A DNA stretch of 40,144 nt, taken from positions 8,761-48,904 of the forward strand of contig DGKJ01000112.1 of the NCBI GenBank assembly GCA_002387735.1, in the 5' to 3' direction. Both the position numbers and the translations under genes were made by a program. This document shows, in pieces, positions 1 to 6,997 of the stretch (its first letter is position 1; every line of letters starts with the position of its first letter). The stretch comes from Bacteriovoracaceae bacterium UBA4573. Lineage in GTDB: Bacteria; Bdellovibrionota; UBA1018; UBA923. The notes beneath the pieces are model-generated. The model was not told the origin of the DNA and ran no database searches. It was given only the letters and a program-made list of their open reading frames with translations.

Positions 1-1037
1 AGTGACGACCCTCCGTAACTCATAAATGGAAGTGGAACTCCGACTATCGGCAATAAACCGCAAACCATTCCGATGTTGAAGACCACGTGCCAAAAGAAGA
101 TAAACAGCACCCCCAACGCTAGAAGTGTACCAAACTTATCATGTGACACATAGGCGATATTTAATGCGGTCATGAAAAACAGCAAATACAAGGCGAGCAA
201 AACCAATGCTCCGATAAAACCGTGTTCCTCGCTAAAGACTGAAAAAATGAAATCAGTGTGATGTTCAGGGAGAAAATTGAGCTGCGACTGAGTTCCTTTT
301 TTGAACCCTTTTCCCATGAACTGGCCACTTCCAATTGCAATCATGGATTGGATACTGTTGTAGCCCGAACCTTTGGGGTCTGACATTGGATTTAAAAACG
401 AAATTATTCGCTGCCGTTGGTATTGTTTGAGGCCGTACTTATAAATTACTGGTGCAGTGATAAGTCCGACGAGCGCCAATATCACGAGGCTTTTTTTCTT
501 AACTTTAATGAAAAGCATCATGCTCGAAAAAGTAAGCAGCAAGATCATCGCGGTACCTAAGTCTGGTTGCATGATGATCAGTCCCACGGGAACTGCGATC
601 AACATTCCAGGGAGCCAAAGGTCGCGCAAGCGGTAGCCCGCGGTTGTATGGTCTGTTTCGAAATATTTGGCCATTGCGAGTACTGCGGAGAGTTTCATGA
701 ACTCCGACGGTTGAATATAAAGTCCTCCGAAACCGATCCAACGCCGAGCCCCGAGGCTTTGTTTGCCAATCACCAAAACTAAAACAAGTAAGAATAGGTT
801 TAGAAAATAAACAATGTAAGCTGCGCGAGAAAGCATTTTGTAATGCACTAGCAACAAGCCAATTGCTGCCGTACTTCCTATGCCGAACCACAAGAGTTGA
901 GTTTGATATAGTCTAAGACCCTTGCCGCTATATTCCGCGAACGTCGCCGCATAGAGATTCAGAACGCCTACAATAAAAATAACCACCGAAATAAGAATGA
1001 GCGACCAATCAAACTGCCGAAACCGTTCTTCTTCCAT
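1..1037 (-). CDS. rodA: RodA, SEDS peptidoglycan glycosyltransferase (3' end outside window)
   Basis: Polymerises lipid II into glycan strands for lateral wall growth, working with the PBP2 encoded just upstream. Translating the minus strand from the ATG at 1037 gives 345 codons without a stop, starting MEEERFRQFDWSLILI. Seen in it: many hydrophobic segments, a GKQSLGARRWIGFGG stretch, an IIMQPDLGTA motif, a PEHHTDFIFSVFSEE motif and, at the very edge, PFMSYGGSSL, all typical of SEDS proteins. Full-length RodA is about 370 residues, so only some 25 C-terminal residues are missing. The start overlaps the PBP2 stop by one base (TAATG), which suggests translational coupling. The nearest alternative is FtsW, but the operon with mreC, mreD and PBP2 points to RodA. 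Confidence 0.95.
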   Translation of the reverse strand, partial: MEEERFRQFDWSLILISVVIFIVGVLNLYAATFAEYSGKGLRLYQTQLLWFGIGSTAAIGLLLVHYKMLSRAAYIVYFLNLFLLVLVLVIGKQSLGARRWIGFGGLYIQPSEFMKLSAVLAMAKYFETDHTTAGYRLRDLWLPGMLIAVPVGLIIMQPDLGTAMILLLTFSSMMLFIKVKKKSLVILALVGLITAPVIYKYGLKQYQRQRIISFLNPMSDPKGSGYNSIQSMIAIGSGQFMGKGFKKGTQSQLNFLPEHHTDFIFSVFSEEHGFIGALVLLALYLLFFMTALNIAYVSHDKFGTLLALGVLFIFFWHVVFNIGMVCGLLPIVGVPLPFMSYGGSS

Positions 1038-3091
1038 TAGTGAGTTCCTTCTGGGTCGGGGAGCGGTTCTTTATGAGGTTCGACGAAATCGTTGAGGCGG
1101 ACGCCGTCTTCTTCGCTCTCCAGCGTTGATTTAATTTGAATTGAACGTGCGAGATTACCTTGTTTTAAGCGAGCTTTGATCGCTTCGTCGCTATAGCGCT
1201 CAGGCATGTATTTTTGCAGGTAAGTTTTGATGACTTCCATCGCGATTGGCGAAGCGCCGCTGCTACCGTGACAGGCGTGTTCGGCAACGACTGCGACCGC
1301 GATAACTGGGTCATCGGGGGGAGCGAAAGCCGCAAACAACGCGTTATCGCGAAACTTAAAGGGCATCGATTCACACTTTTGTTCTACTTTACCAGGAGCC
1401 ATACGAACAACTTGCGAGGTACCCGTCTTGCCAGCCACGTCGATACCCGGCAGACGGCGATAATAAGCTGTTCCAATTGGATCGGCCACCACACGGACCA
1501 GCGCTTTTTTAATAGCTTCCATCGTTTTGGGATTGATCGACGCCGAACTGATCGATTCGGCCTTGGGTTCCTTAATGGGTTTACCATCAGGAGTTTCAAC
1601 GGTCTTTACGATATAGGGTTTCCATAAATGACCGCCGTTTCCAATGGCTGCAAAAAGATTTGCAAGTTGTAGCGGGGTCGTAAGCATGTAACTTTGTCCG
1701 ATCGCACAGGACAAAGTTTCGCCCGCGATCCATTCTTGCCCGTAGCGTCTTTTTTTCCATTCTTCAGTGGGAATCAAGCCCGTTTCTTCATGGGCGAGAT
1801 TGACTCCCGACTTGCGGCCAAGGCCCAACATTTTGGCGTACTTGGCGATGCGATCTATGCCGAGTTTTTGGCCTAGTCGATAAAAATAGACGTCGCAAGA
1901 CACAGCAATGGCAGAACTTAAATTGACAATTCCGTGACCCGACCTTTTATGGCAACGGTAGGTTCGGTTTCCAAGACGGTAACTTCCTGGACAATGTACG
2001 GTGGTGTTTTCGTCGATTTCTTTTTCTTCTAAACCGGCAATCGCAGTGACTACTTTGAAAGTCGAGCCAGGACTGTAGTGATCCTGCAATGTCTTATCTC
2101 GAAGCGGGTGAAATTCGTTGTTCAATAGTTCGTTCCATACTTTAGTAGATACGCCACGAGAAAAAAGTGTCGGATCAAAGCTAGGTTGGCTAACAGCAGC
2201 TAGAATTTCGCCGTTTTTGGGATTTAAAGCGATTACGGCGCCGATTTTCATTTCTCCGTGCAACTTATTGAGCTGCTCGGCGGCCTTGATTTGCAGGTCT
2301 TGATCAATCGTTAATACCAGGTTTTGGCCTGGAACACTTGGTTTCGCTTTGAGTTCGGTAGCTAATCCCTTGGTGATTTTCTTTCTTCTTCCGAGCGCAT
2401 CAACTTCAATGTATTCCTCTCCATCAATTCCTCGAAGAGTGTGTTCCCAGCGCGCCTCGAGTCCAAACTTTCCAGTGCTGTCTCCCATTTTGTAAGGTAC
2501 GGCGCCGGGGGCCAGCGCTTTGTTTAACCGAATCAAGTCAGCCTGATTGACTTCACCGATGTATCCCATGAGATGGGCGGCTAGATCGTTGTAGAGATTG
2601 GTGCGTTTAATTTCCATTTGAATGTTAACGCCCGGCAAGTCTAGTTTGTGCGCTTCAACGATTGCTACTTCTTCATTCGAAAGATCCTGTTTAATTTTAA
2701 TCGGCAAAAATCTAGGCTGGCCCTTTCCAGCGGCGAGGGTCTTGAGTATTTCGTCGACCGGTATTTTGGTCATTTTCGAAAGGCGCGCCACTGTGAGTTT
2801 CCACTCTTTGTCGGCGTAAAGTTCTTGGGGGGTAATTTCCAGATCAAAGGCCGGACGATTGTCCACCAATAGTTTCTTGTTTCGATCGAAAATCATACCT
2901 CTAGGGCTAGGTATTTTTACTCGTTTTATTCGATTTTCTTCGGAGTACTGGCGAAACTTGTCGCCACTAATAATCTGTAAATACCAAAGCCGAGCGATCA
3001 GTATAATGAAGGCTGCGAACAAGGCAATGTACAGGTACCGAAACCTAAACTGGTACTCTCTAATCTGTTCGTCTTGCCCGAGAAACGACAC
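1037..3091 (-). CDS. mrdA: Penicillin-binding protein 2 (elongasome transpeptidase)
   Basis: Class B penicillin-binding protein that cross-links the glycan made by RodA during side-wall synthesis. 684 residues, close to the family norm. One membrane segment lies at about residues 19-41, followed by the dimerisation domain (SPRGMIFDRN near 62-71). The transpeptidase motifs are intact: SxxK at S343-TFK346, SxD at S398-C-D400 and KTG at 555-557. Two cysteines, C367 and C380, sit in a loop between the first two motifs and could pair in the periplasm. Translation starts with GTG at 3091, one base after the mreD stop. The order mreC-mreD-mrdA-rodA is the classic elongation operon. Confidence 0.96.
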   Translation of the reverse strand: MSFLGQDEQIREYQFRFRYLYIALFAAFIILIARLWYLQIISGDKFRQYSEENRIKRVKIPSPRGMIFDRNKKLLVDNRPAFDLEITPQELYADKEWKLTVARLSKMTKIPVDEILKTLAAGKGQPRFLPIKIKQDLSNEEVAIVEAHKLDLPGVNIQMEIKRTNLYNDLAAHLMGYIGEVNQADLIRLNKALAPGAVPYKMGDSTGKFGLEARWEHTLRGIDGEEYIEVDALGRRKKITKGLATELKAKPSVPGQNLVLTIDQDLQIKAAEQLNKLHGEMKIGAVIALNPKNGEILAAVSQPSFDPTLFSRGVSTKVWNELLNNEFHPLRDKTLQDHYSPGSTFKVVTAIAGLEEKEIDENTTVHCPGSYRLGNRTYRCHKRSGHGIVNLSSAIAVSCDVYFYRLGQKLGIDRIAKYAKMLGLGRKSGVNLAHEETGLIPTEEWKKRRYGQEWIAGETLSCAIGQSYMLTTPLQLANLFAAIGNGGHLWKPYIVKTVETPDGKPIKEPKAESISSASINPKTMEAIKKALVRVVADPIGTAYYRRLPGIDVAGKTGTSQVVRMAPGKVEQKCESMPFKFRDNALFAAFAPPDDPVIAVAVVAEHACHGSSGASPIAMEVIKTYLQKYMPERYSDEAIKARLKQGNLARSIQIKSTLESEEDGVRLNDFVEPHKEPLPDPEGTH

Positions 3092-3092
3092 G

Positions 3093-3650
3093 TTATTTTA
3101 GCTCCCTGTTGGAAAACTGATATTCGTCGTCGGCATGGGAATCTTTGTAGGTACGCAGATCCACTCGGTTCAGCCAGGTAAACACCACTGGAGTGAGAGC
3201 GGCCTGTACCGCGACTCCCGGAATTAAGTAGATCAAAAAACTCTCGAACGAGTTCCAAAATTTTCCAGCGTGGGCCAACAAAGCGAGTAAAACGAGTTTT
3301 TTAAACAATGAAAGACCAGCGACGATGCCCGTGCTCGTCATGAGATCAGGCACCACAACGGCGCGACTTAATATTTTCGATATTACGAATACAAAAACGT
3401 AAACAACCAGAGAATAACTCTCTGCCGCAGTGCTGTTGTTCTCGGCAATCATCGCGCACAAAATCGCAAATATTCCACCTTCAATGTTGTTCCGGTGAAA
3501 CCCGGCATAAACACACATGATCAGCAAAAGGTCGGGCTGCAAGTAATGAATTGGAAAATAGGAGAATACCGTCGATTGCACGGTTACGCCCAATATGGCG
3601 ATAAATATAAAAATAAAAAAATTAATTCGTTGAAGAAAATTTCTGTACAT
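3093..3650 (-). CDS. mreD: Rod-shape-determining protein MreD
   Basis: Small integral membrane protein of the elongasome that bridges MreC to the peptidoglycan synthases. 185 residues, the usual size. It is hydrophobic throughout, with about five membrane segments, and carries the MreD-like beginning TVQSTVFSYFPIHYLQPDLLL. The ATG at 3650 lies inside the 3' end of mreC (29-base overlap), so the two are probably coupled. A weak GACGGA ribosome-binding site precedes the start. MreD proteins are poorly conserved, so the call rests on size, topology and operon position. Confidence 0.88.
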   Translation of the reverse strand: MYRNFLQRINFFIFIFIAILGVTVQSTVFSYFPIHYLQPDLLLIMCVYAGFHRNNIEGGIFAILCAMIAENNSTAAESYSLVVYVFVFVISKILSRAVVVPDLMTSTGIVAGLSLFKKLVLLALLAHAGKFWNSFESFLIYLIPGVAVQAALTPVVFTWLNRVDLRTYKDSHADDEYQFSNRELK

Positions 3651-4485
3651 TTTCCGTCTGTAAAAGAGGGTCTTTCTTTAATATGACCAACACTTCTTCT
3701 AGTTTGGTAAAGTCGACGGCAGGCCGAACTTCGACATCTTGGGTAATCCCGTATGATTTGCGATTCACGGAAGTTACGGTTCCAAGCGGCAGCCCTTTGG
3801 GATAAATTCCATCAAGTCCCGAACTGACAATCATGTCGCCCGCTTCGATGTCGTCTGTTCGCAATGCGTATTTAAGTAAACATGAAAAATCAGAAGCGCC
3901 TTCCAGTATGCCGCGTGCGCGTGATCTTTGAACAATCGCATCAATTGCCGAGAGATTATCGAGTATAGTGATAACATCGGCGTAATCATTGGTTGTTCTG
4001 AGTACTCGCCCAACAATACCTTCGTGGGTGACTACCGGCATGCCGTTTTCGAGCCCGGCGGCTGAACCTTTATTAAGACGAACCGATTGAAATTCCGTAG
4101 TGACATCGCGTGCGATTACCTGGGCAGTAACCTTTTTACCTTCGACAGAGTCTTGGAATTGAAGCAGCGATCGCAACCGTTTGTTTTCTGCCTCCATTTC
4201 GCGAAAATTGTGGATCGAGGAAATCAGTTTTCGATTTTCCTCAACCAGAGTTTTCAGCTCTTTTTCGGTATTTATTAGGAAAACGTAACTTTGAATAAAC
4301 CGAGCTGTTCGGTCGACCGAAAAACTTACCAGTGCCTGGACCGGGGCGGTTACGAAAACTATGATGCGGTCGAGGAAATTGAAATCCCCAGCCGCCTTGC
4401 TGCTTGAGTTTAGAGACAAGATTGGTATAAAAACCAAAACAGCGAGTGAGCAGTAAAATCGGTATTCTTTAATCCACTTCAGCAT
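3622..4485 (-). CDS. mreC: Rod-shape-determining protein MreC
   Basis: Bitopic periplasmic scaffold that positions PBP2 and RodA. 287 residues. It has a short cytoplasmic N-terminus, one membrane helix at about residues 12-28, a coiled-coil segment (TEKELKTLVEENRKLISSI, about 73-91) and the MreC beta domain with the characteristic LNKGSAAGLENGMPV and EGIVGRV motifs. It is the first gene of the elongation operon. mreB, which often precedes mreC, is not here: the next gene is a divergent chaperone, so mreB must lie elsewhere. No Shine-Dalgarno sequence is visible, and a good -10-like hexamer sits only a few bases upstream, so the mRNA may be nearly leaderless. Confidence 0.94.
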   Translation of the reverse strand: MLKWIKEYRFYCSLAVLVFIPILSLNSSSKAAGDFNFLDRIIVFVTAPVQALVSFSVDRTARFIQSYVFLINTEKELKTLVEENRKLISSIHNFREMEAENKRLRSLLQFQDSVEGKKVTAQVIARDVTTEFQSVRLNKGSAAGLENGMPVVTHEGIVGRVLRTTNDYADVITILDNLSAIDAIVQRSRARGILEGASDFSCLLKYALRTDDIEAGDMIVSSGLDGIYPKGLPLGTVTSVNRKSYGITQDVEVRPAVDFTKLEEVLVILKKDPLLQTENVQKFSSTN

Positions 4486-4546
4486 TTAGACAAACTATAA
4501 CATGTCTGGTTGTGGCGTCTAATCGCATTTGAGAAGAAAGGTTCCT
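4486..4546. promoter_or_regulatory. Divergent promoter region between mreC and the PpiD-like gene
   Basis: Only 61 bases separate the two divergent genes, so both promoters must lie here or inside the genes. On the minus strand TATAGT (4494-4499) is a good -10-like hexamer. It would start transcription about two bases before the mreC ATG. On the plus strand the overlapping TATAAC (4496-4501) could serve the PpiD-like gene. No convincing -35 hexamer was found for either. The plus-strand gene has a clear AGAAAGG ribosome-binding site at 4534-4540; mreC has none. Confidence 0.35.
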
Positions 4547-5824
4547 ATGTTTCAAACCATGCGTCGAGTTTTCGGTCCGATTACGGTTGGTCTTATTGTT
4601 GGCGCGATTGCCATAGTGTTCGTAGCAACCGGAGCCATGGATGTTTTGGGCGGCCGAATGGGCGGGGGAGGCGGCGGATACGCTGCGATGGTGAACGGTG
4701 ACTCGATCAGCATTAACGATTTCAATCGAGAATACCAAGCACGCATGGAGTCATTCCAATCCATGATGCAGGGTAAGGTGGACCCCAAGTTTCTCAAACA
4801 GTTGGGGGTCGAAAAACAGGTATTAGAAGACCTGATTCGCAAGCAAATCATGCTTCAACAGGCGCATAAGCTTAATCTTGTGGTATCCGACGAAGAACTC
4901 AAAGATCGAATTCAAGACCTTCCTTACTTTAAAAAAGACGGCAAATTTAATGCGGCGTATTATAGGGAGCTGCTCAAGGCCAACGGTCAACAACCGGCGC
5001 GTTTTGAAGAACGAATTCGGGAAGACTTAGTTCGCGGTAAATTTGCGGAATTAGTTCGGGGAATGGCCCGAGTTTCTTTGGAGGAGGCGAGACACGAATT
5101 TCTTTCAAATGAAGATCGACGTTCGGTGTCCTACGTTCTCGTAAACTCCAGTTATGGAAGAGAACGGGTTACAGTATCTCCAAAAGAAGCAGAGGATTTT
5201 CTTAAAACCGAGGCGGGTCTAAACTCGACTAAACAGCATTACGAACAATATAAGTTTTTATACACCAAAAAAAGTGCAGCCCCGTTAGCTAAACCCAAGG
5301 CAGGTGAGCCCGCCGCTAAACCCGAATACCTAGCTTTTGATGAAGTTAAGACTAGGATTGCTGTGGATTTGTTAAAGGATCGCCGGGCCGATGAAGCAAC
5401 CAAAATAACCCGTGCGGTCGCTGAAGGCATTCTTGCGGTCGGCAAGTCTAGCGGTTTGGATGCCCTTAAAGCATCTGCCAAAGCGCGCGGGCTTGATGTG
5501 AAGACCAGTGAGAAATTTAATCGTAGCCAGGGTTCCATTGCAGGACTTGGAGTTCTGCCCGACTTGGTTAAAGACGCGTTTTCCAAGCCCTCGACGTTGA
5601 GCAAAGAAGCGAAAATTTATGAAAACCGAGGCTCCTTTGTGGTGGCGTTTTCTCCGATGGAATACCAACCGGACCTGGCCAAGTTCGACAAAGAAAAGGA
5701 CGCCTTGCTGGATTCGTTAGCTCAGAAAAAGCACCAGACTCTGGTGGAACAATGGGTAAGCGATGCCCGCCAAAATGCTCGAGTTAAAATTAATCCGATC
5801 CTTTTTCAGCAAGACGCCAGTTAA
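4547..5824 (+). CDS. Membrane-anchored PpiD/SurA-like periplasmic chaperone lacking a parvulin domain
   Basis: Probably a periplasmic folding factor for newly exported proteins, tethered to the inner membrane. The ATG at 4547 is chosen over an upstream TTG at 4529 because it has the ribosome-binding site AGAAAGG; this gives 425 residues. One membrane helix (about 12-30) is followed by a glycine-rich linker (36-45) and a SurA/PpiD N-terminal chaperone domain (MVNGDSISINDFNREYQ, then FKKDGKFNAAYYRELL and RFEERIREDLVRGKF). E. coli PpiD (about 620 residues) carries a parvulin prolyl isomerase domain after this region. Here it is replaced by a short Ala/Pro/Lys linker (about 243-259), and the sequence goes straight to the C-terminal helical part (FDEVKTRIAVDLL). 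Isomerase activity is therefore unlikely. Confidence 0.75.
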   Translation: MFQTMRRVFGPITVGLIVGAIAIVFVATGAMDVLGGRMGGGGGGYAAMVNGDSISINDFNREYQARMESFQSMMQGKVDPKFLKQLGVEKQVLEDLIRKQIMLQQAHKLNLVVSDEELKDRIQDLPYFKKDGKFNAAYYRELLKANGQQPARFEERIREDLVRGKFAELVRGMARVSLEEARHEFLSNEDRRSVSYVLVNSSYGRERVTVSPKEAEDFLKTEAGLNSTKQHYEQYKFLYTKKSAAPLAKPKAGEPAAKPEYLAFDEVKTRIAVDLLKDRRADEATKITRAVAEGILAVGKSSGLDALKASAKARGLDVKTSEKFNRSQGSIAGLGVLPDLVKDAFSKPSTLSKEAKIYENRGSFVVAFSPMEYQPDLAKFDKEKDALLDSLAQKKHQTLVEQWVSDARQNARVKINPILFQQDAS

Positions 5825-5870
5825 GCGGTTCAGTGTTTGACTAATTAGTGCAATGTGTTAGTGCGCTCCC

Positions 5871-6875
5871 ATGGGTATTAGGATTAGGGGGGCGTGGGGG
5901 CTCTCGCTTGCGGTTATTTCCCTCACATCATCGTTCGCATATGCAGACGTCAAAGTGCCACGCTTGCAACTGGACGTCGATCGGCGCGAGGCCGAGAAAA
6001 TGCAACTGGGTTATGGAATGGTTTCTTCGAGAAAGGAAACCCGAAAATTTCCCGACCTGCTCTTGGCGGTAGACGTTCCGTTGCCGTCGTTTGTTCCAAT
6101 TAGAAATTTAAAGTCCTACACCAGAATTACCGGCCAGATTACTTATTCTCCGGAAACTGACGAGGCTCGACTTGAGCTGGAACTAACTCCCGTTGAAAAA
6201 ATCGTAGATTATGAGGATCCCGATAATCTCATCGATTCAGAGGCGACCAGTTACCTTCCAATTTCTTTGAAAGCAAAAAACGGCGAAGTTTCGGTGATCG
6301 ATGCGGGCATAAGTGCGATCGGCTGGCAGAAACGACAGACTTCTCGTTTAAAGAAATTTTCGGCATCTGAGCTAGATGACTTTGTGCGATTGGCCGTCGA
6401 AGCGGTTAAAGTGCGATACGTTAGACTTAATCGGTCCGGGTCAGACGACCAGTTTTTGGTCGCAACCCCAGCGGTCGTGAAATTTAACGCAGGTGCTTCG
6501 TGGGACTCTAATTGTAGTCCAAATAAATTAGTTTTCGAAATGGGCGGAGTCATTGGTTTCGATGGGGCCTTTGCCCTTAAAAATCAGCAACGCAACGGAC
6601 TGTTTACTGGAGTGGGTAATGCGGACCTGTTTGCGCGTGTTCGAGCGCGCGTCGAGTCGGCCCTTGGTGAATGGGAACTCGGGTTGCAGACGGGTGTATT
6701 AATTCATAGTAATAAAAATGACGGATCGCGTCTTAGTTCTGCGTCGTTTTTGATTCAAGGTTCCAGTGGGCCTAGTAGCGATACTAGCGGGAACCCTAAT
6801 GATATAGCGCAGGGCAGCGGTGGAAGTGCCGAAACGTTTGCTTACACGATGCTTTATTTAAAATGGAATCAATAG
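5871..6875 (+). CDS. Exported protein of unknown function
   Basis: 334 residues that I do not recognise. There is a clear signal peptide (MGIRIRGAWGLSLAVISLTS) with likely cleavage after SFAYA at residue 25. The mature part is rich in alternating beta-type sequence and ends in an aromatic stretch (YTMLYLKWNQ), which could fit an outer-membrane-associated beta protein. One cysteine (DSNCSPN) is visible. A Gly/Ser/Asn-rich loop lies near residues 302-322. No strong ribosome-binding site precedes the ATG. It lies 46 bases after the PpiD-like gene with no terminator between, so it may be co-transcribed and could be a client of that chaperone. Confidence 0.6.
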   Translation: MGIRIRGAWGLSLAVISLTSSFAYADVKVPRLQLDVDRREAEKMQLGYGMVSSRKETRKFPDLLLAVDVPLPSFVPIRNLKSYTRITGQITYSPETDEARLELELTPVEKIVDYEDPDNLIDSEATSYLPISLKAKNGEVSVIDAGISAIGWQKRQTSRLKKFSASELDDFVRLAVEAVKVRYVRLNRSGSDDQFLVATPAVVKFNAGASWDSNCSPNKLVFEMGGVIGFDGAFALKNQQRNGLFTGVGNADLFARVRARVESALGEWELGLQTGVLIHSNKNDGSRLSSASFLIQGSSGPSSDTSGNPNDIAQGSGGSAETFAYTMLYLKWNQ

Positions 6876-6962
6876 TTAAGTCTTGAAAGGGCGTTCAAAC
6901 TAGGACAAGCTCCTTTCTGTAATTTGGTTTTACTCTTTTTCGATCCTGAAAAAAGAGCCGAG

Positions 6963-6997
6963 AAGGGGCCTCGCTTAATTGTGGGGCCCCTTTTTTT
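6963..6997 (+). terminator. Rho-independent terminator between convergent genes
   Basis: AAGGGGCC (6963-6970) pairs perfectly with GGCCCCTT (6985-6992) across a 14-base loop, followed by a run of T to 6997. It ends the plus-strand exported-protein gene. The same hairpin read on the minus strand is followed by a looser T-rich stretch (6957-6948), so it may also terminate uvrA, whose stop codon lies at 6996-6998. Confidence 0.85.

Noticed and set aside
1214..1627. Open frames on the plus strand inside the PBP2 gene
   Set aside because: They lie fully within a clearly assigned gene on the other strand, lack ribosome-binding sites and show no family motifs.
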